Shown: piece after piece, positions 7,816-16,651 of the stretch | Layout: the number at the start of each line of letters is the position of its first letter | How positions within the stretch are numbered: the stretch's first letter is position 1 | Source of the DNA: Mycobacterium triplex | Lineage (GTDB): Bacteria; Actinomycetota; Actinomycetes; Mycobacteriales; Mycobacteriaceae | Direction: 5' to 3' | Assembly: GCF_000689255.1 (NCBI RefSeq) | Contig: NZ_HG964446.1 | Coordinates: forward strand, 5,321,784 to 5,385,783 | Length of the DNA stretch: 64,000 nucleotides | Notes under the pieces: model-generated | Seen by the model: the letters and a program-made list of their open reading frames with translations, nothing else | Told to the model about the DNA's origin: nothing | Database searches by the model: none | Translations under genes and position numbers: made by a program

Positions 7816-8504
7816 CAGGGCGGCGTCTCCCGAAGGACATAGCCCACACCCCGCACGGTGTGGATCAGGCGCGGTTCACCGTCGGCTTCGGTCTTGCGGC
7901 GCAGGTACCCGACGTAGACCTCCAGCGCATTGCCCGAGGTGGGAAAGTCGAATCCCCACACCTCCTCGAGAATGCGGCTGCGGGTGAGCACCCGGCGCGG
8001 GTTGGCGATCAGCATCTCCAGCAGCGCGAACTCGGTGCGGGTCAGGCTGATCCGGCGATGTCCGCGGGTGACTTCACGGGTCACCGGGTCCAGGGCCAGA
8101 TCGGAGAACGTCATGGCGACCGACTCGGCGTCCTCGGGCTTGGTGCGGCGCAGCAGCGCCCGCATCCGGGCTAGCAGCTCTTCCAGGGCGAACGGCTTGG
8201 GCAGGTAGTCGTCGGCGCCGGCGTCCAGGCCGGCGACCCGCTCGGACACCGAATCGCGGGCGGTCAAAACCAGGATCGGCAGGTCATCGCCGGTGCTGCG
8301 CAGCTGCCGGCAGACCTCGAGACCGTCCAGCCGCGGCATCATGACGTCGAGCACGACGGCGTCGGGCCGGTCGCTGGAGATGATCTCCAGCGCCTCGACT
8401 CCGTCATGGGCTAACTCGACCGAGTAGCCATTGAAGGAAAGCGACCTGCGTAGCGATTCGCGGACCGCGCGATCGTCATCGACGACAAGAATGCGCACGG
8501 CCAC
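7815..8504 (-). CDS. mprA: Response regulator MprA
   Basis: OmpR-family regulator activated by MprB. In M. tuberculosis it controls sigB, sigE, pepD and its own operon. The 229-residue product has a receiver domain with the acidic pocket VVDDD at 7-11, the phospho-acceptor Asp in VLDVMMP near residue 53 and the conserved Lys in YLPKPF. A winged-helix DNA-binding domain ends in [11 protein letters not shown]. The GTG at 8504 ([11 protein letters not shown]) was chosen over longer extensions because receiver domains begin about four residues before this strand. A probable MprA box lies just upstream, which fits autoregulation. Confidence 0.95.
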   Translation of the reverse strand: MAVRILVVDDDRAVRESLRRSLSFNGYSVELAHDGVEALEIISSDRPDAVVLDVMMPRLDGLEVCRQLRSTGDDLPILVLTARDSVSERVAGLDAGADDYLPKPFALEELLARMRALLRRTKPEDAESVAMTFSDLALDPVTREVTRGHRRISLTRTEFALLEMLIANPRRVLTRSRILEEVWGFDFPTSGNALEVYVGYLRRKTEADGEPRLIHTVRGVGYVLRETPP

Positions 8505-8520
8505 TAGTTTCGCCCTAGGG

Positions 8521-8539
8521 CCTGAGAGCGGGCTGAGAG
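8521..8539 (-). promoter_or_regulatory. Candidate MprA box (direct repeat) before mprA
   Basis: On the minus strand two 8-bp near-identical direct repeats, CTCTCAGC and CTCTCAGG, are separated by 3 nt. They span 19 bp and end 17 bp before the mprA start. The MprA box described in M. tuberculosis is a similar 19-bp element built of two 8-bp direct repeats. Confidence 0.6.
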
Positions 8540-8579
8540 GCGCGCCGCGTATTTGCCGAGATCCCTGTCTGACGACGAT

Positions 8580-8598
8580 GCGGGCCGGCACGGCCCGC
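8580..8598 (-). terminator. Hairpin after rpmF
   Basis: GCGGGCCG and CGGCCCGC form an 8-bp GC-only stem around a GCA loop, 21 bp past the rpmF stop and before the MprA box. There is no T-run. It plausibly separates rpmF from mprAB transcription. Confidence 0.5.
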
Positions 8599-8618
8599 AG
8601 AGGAGTCGGACAATCCGG

Positions 8619-8792
8619 CTAGCGTCGGTCGAGATCGATCAGCCCCAGGCGAGCCGCCTTGAGCAGTCGACGCGGCACCTTGTGCTTCTGGCCGGCCACG
8701 GTCACACCGACGAGCTCGGTCTTCTCGGCCTTCCACTGCGAGCGGCGGCTACGGGTGTTCGAGCGCGACATCCTGCGCTTGGGTGTGGCCAT
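8619..8792 (-). CDS. rpmF: 50S ribosomal protein L32 (zinc-free type)
   Basis: A 57-codon gene beginning [20 protein letters not shown] and ending [13 protein letters not shown]. The PKRRxSxSxxRxRRSQW pattern is the L32 N-terminus. L32 is a small large-subunit protein near the peptidyl-transferase region. This copy has no cysteine, so it lacks the two CxxC zinc pairs of many bacterial L32 proteins and is of the C-minus type expected to work without zinc. In M. tuberculosis PE_PGRS genes flank rpmF; here both neighbours are close and none is present. Confidence 0.93.
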   Translation of the reverse strand: MATPKRRMSRSNTRSRRSQWKAEKTELVGVTVAGQKHKVPRRLLKAARLGLIDLDRR

Positions 8793-9041
8793 GGTCGGGC
8801 CTTACTCCTTGTGTGGGGGCTTCGGGTCGTGCGTCGCGCGGCATGGGCCGGGACGGCCGACGGCGACGATTGCCCTCAAGAATAGTCGGTGACCTGCTGG
8901 TCGCCAAAATGGGCCGTGCGGCCTGCGCGACTATGACAGCAGCGCCGAGACGGGCATCCTTGACGTGACACCGGCGGTACCCGCTAACCTACCGGGTGGT
9001 TGGTTGGTGGAGCGCCGGTAATTCCCGAATGGAGGACGCCA

Positions 9042-10763
9042 ATGGCCTCGGGTTATGGCCGGTCCGGTGCTGTCCGGATCGCGAACTGCTCGGGGTTCTA
9101 CGGCGACCGGCTGGCGGCCATGCGCGAGATGCTGACCGGCGGCTCAGGCGATCCGGTCCACTACCTCACCGGCGACTATCTGGCCGAGCTCACCATGCTG
9201 ATCCTGGGCCGCGACCGGATGAAACACCCCGAGCGCGGCTACGCCAAGACCTTCCTGACCCAGCTCGAGGACTGTCTGGGCGAGGCCCGTGACCGCGGGG
9301 TGCGCATCGTCGCCAACGCCGGCGGCCTCAACCCCGCCGGGCTGGCCGACGCGATCCGCGCCCTTGCCGAGCGGCTGGGCGTCCCCGCCCGGGTCGCCCA
9401 CGTCGAAGGCGACGACTTGACACCGCGCGCGGCCGAACTCGGGCTGGGCACGCCGCTGACGGCCAACGCCTACCTGGGGGCGTGGGGCATCGTCGACTGC
9501 CTCAATGACGGAGCCGACGTCGTCGTCACCGGCCGGGTCACCGACGCGTCGGTGATCGTCGGGGCGGCGGCCGCGCATTTCGGCTGGGGCCGCACCGACT
9601 ACGACGCGCTGGCCGGCGCGGTGGTCGCCGGGCACGTCATCGAATGCGGCGTGCAGGCCACCGGCGGCAACTACGCGTTCTTCACCGAAGTTCCTGATCT
9701 GTCCTACCCGGGCTTCCCGCTGGCCGAGGTCAACGCCGACGGATCCTCGGTGATCACCAAGCACCCCGGCACCGGCGGGCTGGTCAGCGTCGACACCGTC
9801 ACCGCGCAGCTGCTCTACGAGATCACCGGCGCCCGTTACGCCAACCCGGATGTCACGGCGCGGATGGACTCCGTCCAGCTGTCCACCGACGGGCCCGACC
9901 GGGTGCGGATCAGTGGCGTGGTCGGCGAACCGCCACCGCCCACGCTGAAGGTTTCGCTGAACAGCATCGGCGGCTTCCGCAACGCGATGACCTTCGTGCT
10001 GACCGGGCTGGACATCGAGGCCAAGGCCGAGCTGGTGCGCCGCCAACTCGAGGCCGGGCTCACCGTCAAACCCGCGGAGCTGCAGTGGTCGCTGGCCCGC
10101 ACCGATCACCCCGACGCCGACACCGAGGAAGCCGCCAGCGCGCTACTGCACTGCGTGGTCCGCGACCCCGACCCCGCCAATGTCGGACGCCAGTTCTCCT
10201 CGGCGGCGGTCGAATTGGCGCTCGCCAGCTACCCGGGCTTCCACGTCACCGCCCCGCCCGGCGACGGTCAGGTTTACGGCGTCTTCAGCGCGGGCTACGT
10301 CGATGCCGCCACCGTGCCGCACGTCGCGGTGCACAGCGACGGCACCCGCATCGACATCCCATGTGCCACAGATACTTTGGAACTCACGGCCGCTGCTGAA
10401 CCGGCGCTGCCGGAACCGTTGCCCGACGGCCCGACCCGGCGCGCACCGCTGGGCCGCATCGCGGGCGCCCGCAGCGGCGACAAGGGCGGCTCGGCCAACG
10501 TCGGCGTCTGGGTGCGTACCGAGGACCAATGGCGCTGGCTGGCCAACACATTGACCGTCGAGCTGCTCAAGGAACTACTGCCCGAGGCCGCGGACTGCGA
10601 TGTCACCCGGCACGTGTTGCCCAACCTGCGCGCGGTGAACTTCGTGATCGAGGGCATCCTCGGCCAGGGCGTCGCCTACCAGGCGCGGTTCGATCCCCAG
10701 GCCAAGGGGCTGGGCGAATGGCTGCGCAGCCGCCACGTCGACATCCCGGACAGCCTGCTATGA
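9042..10763 (+). CDS. AtuA-family protein (acyclic terpene utilisation type)
   Basis: The 573-residue protein is the orthologue by position of Rv0976c. The N-terminal approximately 450 residues match the AtuA/DUF1446 family (VRIANCSGFYGDRLAAMREM, IVANAGGLNPAGLA, GRVTDASV). The C-terminal approximately 100 residues match the small alpha-beta domain found with AtuA (RIAGARSGDKGGSANVGV). AtuA is needed for citronellol/geraniol breakdown in Pseudomonas, but its reaction is not established. The start is the ATG preceded by GGAGG at 9031-9035; an upstream in-frame GTG at 9000 has no such site. It overlaps fadE13 by ATGA and leads a six-gene operon. Confidence 0.85.
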   Translation: MASGYGRSGAVRIANCSGFYGDRLAAMREMLTGGSGDPVHYLTGDYLAELTMLILGRDRMKHPERGYAKTFLTQLEDCLGEARDRGVRIVANAGGLNPAGLADAIRALAERLGVPARVAHVEGDDLTPRAAELGLGTPLTANAYLGAWGIVDCLNDGADVVVTGRVTDASVIVGAAAAHFGWGRTDYDALAGAVVAGHVIECGVQATGGNYAFFTEVPDLSYPGFPLAEVNADGSSVITKHPGTGGLVSVDTVTAQLLYEITGARYANPDVTARMDSVQLSTDGPDRVRISGVVGEPPPPTLKVSLNSIGGFRNAMTFVLTGLDIEAKAELVRRQLEAGLTVKPAELQWSLARTDHPDADTEEAASALLHCVVRDPDPANVGRQFSSAAVELALASYPGFHVTAPPGDGQVYGVFSAGYVDAATVPHVAVHSDGTRIDIPCATDTLELTAAAEPALPEPLPDGPTRRAPLGRIAGARSGDKGGSANVGVWVRTEDQWRWLANTLTVELLKELLPEAADCDVTRHVLPNLRAVNFVIEGILGQGVAYQARFDPQAKGLGEWLRSRHVDIPDSLL

Positions 10764-11908
10764 GCATTTGGACCACCCCGGAACGCGAGCAACTGCGAAA
10801 GACGGTGCGCGCGTTCACCGAACGCGAGATCCTGCCGCACGTCGACGAGTGGGAACGCACCGGCGATCTGCCGCGCGAGTTGCATCGGCGCGCGGGGACG
10901 GCCGGGCTGCTGGGCGCGGGACTGCCCGAAGCGGTCGGCGGCGGTGGCGGAGACGGCGCCGACGCGGTGCTCATCTGCGAGGAGTTTCACCAGGCCGGTG
11001 GACCGGGCGGCGTTTTCGCGTCGCTGTTCACCTGTGGCATCGCGGTGCCGCACATGATCGCCTCCGGCGATCAGCGGCTGATCGAGGAGTTCGTCCGGCC
11101 GACGCTGGCCGGCGAGAAGATCGGGTCGCTGGCCATCACCGAGCCCGGCGGCGGTTCGGATGTCGGGCACTTGCGCACCAGCGCCGTGCGCGACGGCGAC
11201 CACTATGTAGTCAACGGCGCCAAGACCTACATCACCTCCGGGGTCCGCGCCGACTATGTCGTCACCGCGGTGCGCACCGGAGGCCCTGGCGCAGCGGGGG
11301 TTTCGCTGCTGGTGGTGGAAAAGGGCACGCCCGGATTCGAGGTGAGCCGCAAGCTGGACAAGATGGGCTGGCGCTCCTCTGACACCGCCGAGCTGTCCTA
11401 CGTCGACACAAGGGTCCCGGTTGCCAACCTGGTCGGCGCCGAGAACAGCGGGTTCGCTCAGATCGCGCAGGCCTTCGTCTCCGAGCGGATCGGCCTTGCC
11501 GCACAGGCGTATTCGAGTGCGCAGCGGTGCCTGGACATCACCGCGGCTTGGTGCCGTGACCGCGAGACGTTCGGCCGCCCCCTGATCTCCCGCCAGTCGG
11601 TGCAGAACACCCTGGCCGAGATGGCCCGGCGCATCGACGTCGCCCGGGTCTACTCGCGCAACGTGGTGGAACGCCAGCTCGCCGGTGAAACGGATCTGAT
11701 CCCGCAGGTGTGCTTCGCCAAGAACACCGCCGTCGAGGCCGGCGAATGGGTGGCCAATCAAGCCGTTCAGCTTTTCGGCGGCATGGGCTACATGGCCGAA
11801 TCCGAAGTCGAACGCCAATATCGGGACATGCGAATCCTCGGTATCGGCGGAGGTACCACCGAAATTCTGACCGCGCTGTCCGCCAAACTCCTGGGGTATC
11901 AATCGTGA
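10760..11908 (+). CDS. fadE13: Acyl-CoA dehydrogenase
   Basis: The 382-residue flavoprotein introduces an alpha-beta double bond into an acyl-CoA. Family marks are the FAD/substrate stretch LAITEPGGGSDVGHLRTSA at about 127-145, the YITSGVRADY strand, and the C-terminal QLFGGMGYMAESEVERQYRD motif. The closest functional analogy in this context is AtuD/LiuA, which acts on a branched acyl-CoA before carboxylation; substrate is inferred. The start overlaps the preceding stop (ATGA), and the stop overlaps the accD2 GTG (GTGA), so translation is coupled. Orthologue of Rv0975c. Confidence 0.9.
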   Translation: MSIWTTPEREQLRKTVRAFTEREILPHVDEWERTGDLPRELHRRAGTAGLLGAGLPEAVGGGGGDGADAVLICEEFHQAGGPGGVFASLFTCGIAVPHMIASGDQRLIEEFVRPTLAGEKIGSLAITEPGGGSDVGHLRTSAVRDGDHYVVNGAKTYITSGVRADYVVTAVRTGGPGAAGVSLLVVEKGTPGFEVSRKLDKMGWRSSDTAELSYVDTRVPVANLVGAENSGFAQIAQAFVSERIGLAAQAYSSAQRCLDITAAWCRDRETFGRPLISRQSVQNTLAEMARRIDVARVYSRNVVERQLAGETDLIPQVCFAKNTAVEAGEWVANQAVQLFGGMGYMAESEVERQYRDMRILGIGGGTTEILTALSAKLLGYQS

Positions 11909-13500
11909 CGGTATTGCAGTCCACCCTCGACCCGAAGGCCGATACCTACGTCGACGCGGCCGAGACCATGATCGCCAAGCTCGCCGAGATCGACGCCGAG
12001 CACGGCAAGGCGCTGGCCGGCGGCGGCGCGAAATACACCGAGCGCCACCACGCCCGCGGCAAGCTCACCGCACGCGAGCGCATCGAGCTGCTGGTCGACC
12101 CGGATTCGCCGTTCCTCGAGCTGAGCCCGCTGGCCGCCTACGGCAGTTCCTTCACCCTGGGCGCCAGCGTGGTGGTCGGCATCGGCGCCGTCGAGGGTGT
12201 GGAATGCCTGATCGTCGCCAACGACCCGACCGTCAAGGGCGGCACCAGCAACCCGTGGACGCTGAAAAAGATCTTGCGGGCCAACCAGATTGCGCTGCAG
12301 AACCGGCTGCCGGTGATCTCGCTGGTGGAGTCCGGCGGCGCGGACCTGCCCACCCAGAAGGAGATCTTCGTCCCCGGCGGGCAGATGTTCCGCGACCTGA
12401 CCCGGCTGTCGGCGGCGGGCATTCCGACCATCGCGCTGGTCTTCGGCAACTCCACGGCCGGCGGTGCCTACATCCCCGGCATGTCCGATCACGTCGTGAT
12501 GATCAAGGAACGCTCCAAGGTGTTTTTGGCCGGTCCCCCGCTGGTGAAGATGGCCACCGGCGAGGAATCCGACGACGAGTCACTCGGCGGCGCCGAAATG
12601 CACGCCCGCACTTCGGGTCTGGCCGACTACTTCGCCGTCGACGAGCTCGACGCGATCCGCATCGGGCGGCGCGTGGTGGCCCGGCTGAACTGGCGCAAGC
12701 TCGGACCGGCGCCGCGGCCGGTGACCGAGCCGCTGTTCGACGCCGAGGAGCTGATCGGCATCGTGCCCTCGGACCTGCGCATCCCGTTCGACCCGCGCGA
12801 CGTGATCGCGCGCATCGTCGACGGCTCCGAATTCGACGAATTCAAGCCGATGTACGGCTCGTCGCTGGTGACGGGCTGGGCGACGCTGTGCGGTTACCCG
12901 ATCGGCATTCTGGCCAACCACCGCGGTGTGCTGTTCAGCGAGGAGTCGCAGAAGGCCACCCAATTCATCCAGCTGGCCAACCGCTACGACACGCCACTGT
13001 TGTTCTTGCACAACACCACCGGATACATGGTCGGCAAGGACTACGAGGAAGGCGGCATGATCAAACACGGGTCGATGATGATCAACGCCGTATCCAACTC
13101 GACCGTCCCGCACATCTCGCTGCTGATCGGCGCGTCGTACGGCGCGGGCCACTACGGGATGTGCGGACGCGCCTACGATCCCCGATTCCTGTTCGCCTGG
13201 CCCAGCGCCAAATCCGCTGTGATGGGCGGTGTCCAGCTGGCCGGCGTGCTGTCGATCGTGGCCCGCGCGGCCGCCGAGGCCCGCGGTCAGCAGGTCGACG
13301 AGGACGCCGACGCCGCGATGCGCGCCGCCGTCGAGGGCCAGATCGAGGCGGAGTCGCTGCCGATGGTCCTGTCCGGGATGCTCTACGACGACGGGGTGAT
13401 CGATCCCCGCGATACCCGCACGGTATTGGGAATGTGTCTGTCCGCCATCGCGAATGGACCGATCAAGGGGACGTCGAACTTCGGCGTCTTCCGGATGTGA
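11905..13500 (+). CDS. accD2: Acyl-CoA carboxylase beta (carboxyltransferase) subunit
   Basis: The 531-residue carboxyltransferase works with AccA2, transferring CO2 from biotin to an acyl-CoA. It has the two crotonase-like halves of the MCC/GCC beta family: VESGGADLPTQKEIFVPGGQ and FGNSTAGGAYIPGMSDHVVM in the N domain, and LHNTTGYMVGKDYEEGGMIKHG and IGASYGAGHYGMCGRAYDPR in the C domain. These are hallmarks of methylcrotonyl- and geranyl-CoA carboxylases rather than acetyl/propionyl-CoA carboxylases. It starts GTG overlapping the fadE13 stop. Orthologue of Rv0974c. The true substrate is not shown by sequence alone. Confidence 0.9.
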   Translation: MTVLQSTLDPKADTYVDAAETMIAKLAEIDAEHGKALAGGGAKYTERHHARGKLTARERIELLVDPDSPFLELSPLAAYGSSFTLGASVVVGIGAVEGVECLIVANDPTVKGGTSNPWTLKKILRANQIALQNRLPVISLVESGGADLPTQKEIFVPGGQMFRDLTRLSAAGIPTIALVFGNSTAGGAYIPGMSDHVVMIKERSKVFLAGPPLVKMATGEESDDESLGGAEMHARTSGLADYFAVDELDAIRIGRRVVARLNWRKLGPAPRPVTEPLFDAEELIGIVPSDLRIPFDPRDVIARIVDGSEFDEFKPMYGSSLVTGWATLCGYPIGILANHRGVLFSEESQKATQFIQLANRYDTPLLFLHNTTGYMVGKDYEEGGMIKHGSMMINAVSNSTVPHISLLIGASYGAGHYGMCGRAYDPRFLFAWPSAKSAVMGGVQLAGVLSIVARAAAEARGQQVDEDADAAMRAAVEGQIEAESLPMVLSGMLYDDGVIDPRDTRTVLGMCLSAIANGPIKGTSNFGVFRM

Positions 13501-13505
13501 GCCCG

Positions 13506-15488
13506 ATGGTTACTCGAGTACTGGTTGCCAACCGCGGCGAGATCGCCCGCCGGGTCTTCGCCACCTGCCGCCGCCTCGGCCTGGGCACCGTCGCGGTCCA
13601 CACCGACCCGGACGCCGCGGCACCTTATGTCGCCGAGGCCGATGCGCGGGTCCGCCTGCCCAACACCAACGACTACCTCAATGCCGAGGCTTTGCTAGCC
13701 GCCGCGCGCGCCGCGGGCGCGGATGCCATCCATCCCGGCTACGGATTCCTTTCGGAGAGCGCCGACTTCGCGGCGGCAGTCCAGGACGCGGGCCTGACCT
13801 GGATCGGTCCACCGGTGGACGCGGTGCGGGCGATGGGCTCCAAGATCGAGTCCAAGAAGCTGATGGCCTCGGCCGGGGTGCCGGTGCTCGACGAACTGGA
13901 CCCCGATTCGGTCACGCAGGCGTCTCTGCCGGTGCTGGTCAAGGCGTCCGCCGGTGGCGGCGGCCGCGGCATGCGAGTAGTCCGCGAGTTGTCCGCTCTG
14001 GCAGACGAAGTCGCCGCGGCTCGGCGCGAAGCGCAGTCCGCCTTCGGCGATCCGACCGTGTTCTGCGAGCGCTACCTGCCGACCGGCCACCATGTGGAGG
14101 TTCAGGTGCTCGCCGACAACCACGGCACGGTATGGGCGGTCGGCGAGCGGGAATGCTCGATTCAGCGGCGCCACCAGAAGATCATCGAAGAGGCTCCGTC
14201 GCCGTTGGTGGAGCGCGTTCCGGGCATGCGGGCCAAGCTGTTCGACGCCGCCCGGCTGGCCGCCAGCGCGATCGGCTACGCCGGCGCCGGCACCGTGGAG
14301 TTCCTCGCCGACCCAAACTCGCAAGACGGTGAGTTCTATTTCCTCGAGATGAACACCAGGCTGCAGGTCGAACACCCGGTCACCGAAGAGATCACCGGGC
14401 TCGACCTCGTCGAACTGCAGCTCGCCGTGGCCGACGGCGTGCGTCTCGGAGTCGAACCTCCCGCGGCCCAGGGCCATTCGATTGAAGCCCGGCTTTATGC
14501 CGAAGATCCCGCGCGCGGCTGGCAACCGCAAGCCGGCCCGGTGCACACCTTCGATGTGCCCGGCACCCGGACCGAGTTCAGCTCGCTGGGACAGCGCACC
14601 GGAATCCGGTTGGACTCCGGCATTGTCGACGGATCGGTCGTCTCGATCCACTACGACCCGATGCTGGCCAAGGTCATCTCGTACGCACCCACCCGCCGGC
14701 AATCCGCGCTGGTATTGGCCGACGCGTTGGCCCGGACCCGACTGCACGGCCTGCGCACCAACCGCGAGCTGTTGGTGAACGTGCTGCGGCATCCGGCTTT
14801 TCTCGCCGGTGCGACCGACACCGCGTTTTTCGACACACATGGCCTGGACCGGCTGTCGGCACCGCTCGGCGACGAGAGCGTCGTCCGCTTGTCGGCGATC
14901 GCCGCGGCGCTTGCCGAGGCCGCGCACAATCGCGCGTCCGCCACCGTTTTCGGCTCGCTGCCCAGCGGCTGGCGCAACCTGGCCTCGGGCTATCAGGTCA
15001 AGACGTACCGCGACGACCAGGACAACGAGCACCGGGTCGAATACCGGTTCGCCAGAACCGGATTGGTACTGGCCGGCGATGAGCCGGTGCAGCTGGTCTC
15101 GTCAGAGCCCGACGAGGTGGTGCTGGCCGATGCCAACGGGGTGGCGTGCCGCTTCGCGGTCGCCCGCTACGGCCCCGACGTCTACGTAGACTCGGCGCGT
15201 GGGCCGGTTCACTTGCACGCGGTGCCCCGATTCCCCGAGCCCGGATCGTCGGTCGAGAAGGGATCGCTGGTCGCGCCCATGCCCGGCAACGTGATTCGGC
15301 TGGGCGCCGCGGCCGGTGACACGGTGACGGCCGGCCAACCGCTGATCTGGCTGGAGGCCATGAAGATGGAACACACGATCACCGCGCCGGCCGACGGGGT
15401 CCTCGCGGAACTCAGCGTCGCGCCCGGCCAACAAGTCGAAGTCGGTGCCGTCCTGGCCCGTGTCGAATCAGAAGGAGATCCACAGTGA
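13506..15488 (+). CDS. accA2: Biotin-dependent acyl-CoA carboxylase alpha subunit
   Basis: A 660-residue biotin carboxylase plus biotin-carrier protein. It opens MVTRVLVANRGEIARRVFAT, has the ATP-grasp glycine loop KASAGGGGRGMRVV near residues 148-161, and the catalytic ECSIQRRHQKIIEEAPSP and FLEMNTRLQVEHPVTEE blocks. The biotinylation motif EAMKMEH sits near residue 620. The ATG at 13506 fits known homologues; a GTG at 13497 would overlap the accD2 stop as GTGA and cannot be excluded. It pairs with AccD2. Orthologue of Rv0973c. An AAGGAGA ribosome site for fadE12 lies inside its last codons. Confidence 0.9.
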   Translation: MVTRVLVANRGEIARRVFATCRRLGLGTVAVHTDPDAAAPYVAEADARVRLPNTNDYLNAEALLAAARAAGADAIHPGYGFLSESADFAAAVQDAGLTWIGPPVDAVRAMGSKIESKKLMASAGVPVLDELDPDSVTQASLPVLVKASAGGGGRGMRVVRELSALADEVAAARREAQSAFGDPTVFCERYLPTGHHVEVQVLADNHGTVWAVGERECSIQRRHQKIIEEAPSPLVERVPGMRAKLFDAARLAASAIGYAGAGTVEFLADPNSQDGEFYFLEMNTRLQVEHPVTEEITGLDLVELQLAVADGVRLGVEPPAAQGHSIEARLYAEDPARGWQPQAGPVHTFDVPGTRTEFSSLGQRTGIRLDSGIVDGSVVSIHYDPMLAKVISYAPTRRQSALVLADALARTRLHGLRTNRELLVNVLRHPAFLAGATDTAFFDTHGLDRLSAPLGDESVVRLSAIAAALAEAAHNRASATVFGSLPSGWRNLASGYQVKTYRDDQDNEHRVEYRFARTGLVLAGDEPVQLVSSEPDEVVLADANGVACRFAVARYGPDVYVDSARGPVHLHAVPRFPEPGSSVEKGSLVAPMPGNVIRLGAAAGDTVTAGQPLIWLEAMKMEHTITAPADGVLAELSVAPGQQVEVGAVLARVESEGDPQ

Positions 15489-16651
15489 CCGATACCAGCT
15501 TCATCGAAAGCGAGGAGCGCCGGGCGCTGCGCAAGTCGGTGGCCGCGTGGGCGTCCAACTACGGCAGCGAGTACTACCTGAAAAAGGCCCGCGCACACCA
15601 GCACACCGATGAATTATGGTCCGAGGCAGGTAAACTCGGCTTCCTGGGCGTGAACCTGCCGGAGGAATACGGGGGCGGTGGCGCCGGAATGTACGAGCTG
15701 TCGCTGGTCATGGAGGAAATGGCCGCCGCGGGCAGCGCGCTGCTGCTGATGGTGGTTTCGCCCGCGATCAACGGCACCATCATCAGCAAGTTCGGCACCG
15801 ATGAGCAGAAGAAGCGCTGGATTCCGTCCATCGCCGACGGCACGTTGACGATGGCGTTCGCGATCACCGAGCCCGACGCCGGGTCCAACTCGCACAAGAT
15901 CATCACGACGGCGCGCCGCGACGGCAGCGACTGGATTCTCAAGGGCCAGAAGGTCTTCATCTCCGGTGTCGATCAGGCGCAGGCCGTGCTGGTGGTGGCT
16001 CGCAGCGAAGAGGCCAAAACCGGCAAGCTGCGACCCGCGCTGTTCGTGGTGCCCACCGACTCCCCCGGCTTCACCTACACGCCGATCGAGATGGAATTGA
16101 TCAGCCCCGAGCGTCAGTTCCAGGTTTTCCTGGACGACGTTCGGCTGCCCGCCGATGCGTTGGTCGGAGCCGAAGACGCCGCGATCGCACAACTTTTCGC
16201 GGGCCTGAACCCCGAGCGGATCATGGGCGCGGCCAGCTCGGTGGGCATGGGCCGCTTCGCATTGGAGAAGGCCGCCGACTACGTCAAGACCCGCCAGGTA
16301 TGGGGGACCCCGATCGGTGCGCACCAGGGGTTGTCGCATCCGTTGGCGCAGTGCCACATTGAGGTCGAGCTCGCCAAGCTGATGATGCAGAAGGCTGCCA
16401 CGCTCTACGACAGCGGCGACGACGCGGGCGCGGCGGAGGCCGCCAATATGGCCAAATACGCTGCGGCCGAGGCCGCTAACCGTTCGGTGGATCAGGCCGT
16501 GCAGTCGATGGGCGGCAACGGGCTGACCAAGGAGTACGGCGTCGCGGCGATGCTCACCTCGGCCCGACTGGGGCGGATCGCGCCGGTCAGCCGCGAGATG
16601 GTGCTCAACTTCGTCGCGCAGACATCCCTGGGCCTGCCGCGAAGCTACTGA
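15485..16651 (+). CDS. fadE12: Acyl-CoA dehydrogenase
   Basis: The second acyl-CoA dehydrogenase of the operon, 388 residues, the same length as M. tuberculosis FadE12 (Rv0972c). Marks are FAITEPDAGSNSHKIITTAR at about 120-139, QKVFISGVDQAQAVLVVAR, and the C-terminal QSMGGNGLTKEYGVAAML. The two FadE proteins differ clearly and probably act at different steps or on different chain lengths. GTG start behind AAGGAGA, overlapping the accA2 stop; its stop overlaps the echA7 ATG (TGATG). Confidence 0.92.
   Translation: MTDTSFIESEERRALRKSVAAWASNYGSEYYLKKARAHQHTDELWSEAGKLGFLGVNLPEEYGGGGAGMYELSLVMEEMAAAGSALLLMVVSPAINGTIISKFGTDEQKKRWIPSIADGTLTMAFAITEPDAGSNSHKIITTARRDGSDWILKGQKVFISGVDQAQAVLVVARSEEAKTGKLRPALFVVPTDSPGFTYTPIEMELISPERQFQVFLDDVRLPADALVGAEDAAIAQLFAGLNPERIMGAASSVGMGRFALEKAADYVKTRQVWGTPIGAHQGLSHPLAQCHIEVELAKLMMQKAATLYDSGDDAGAAEAANMAKYAAAEAANRSVDQAVQSMGGNGLTKEYGVAAMLTSARLGRIAPVSREMVLNFVAQTSLGLPRSY

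Noticed and set aside
12204-13505. Long N-terminal extension in frame with accA2
   Set aside because: Runs through accD2 in the wrong frame; Arg/Pro-rich translation; biotin carboxylases begin just before VANRGE.
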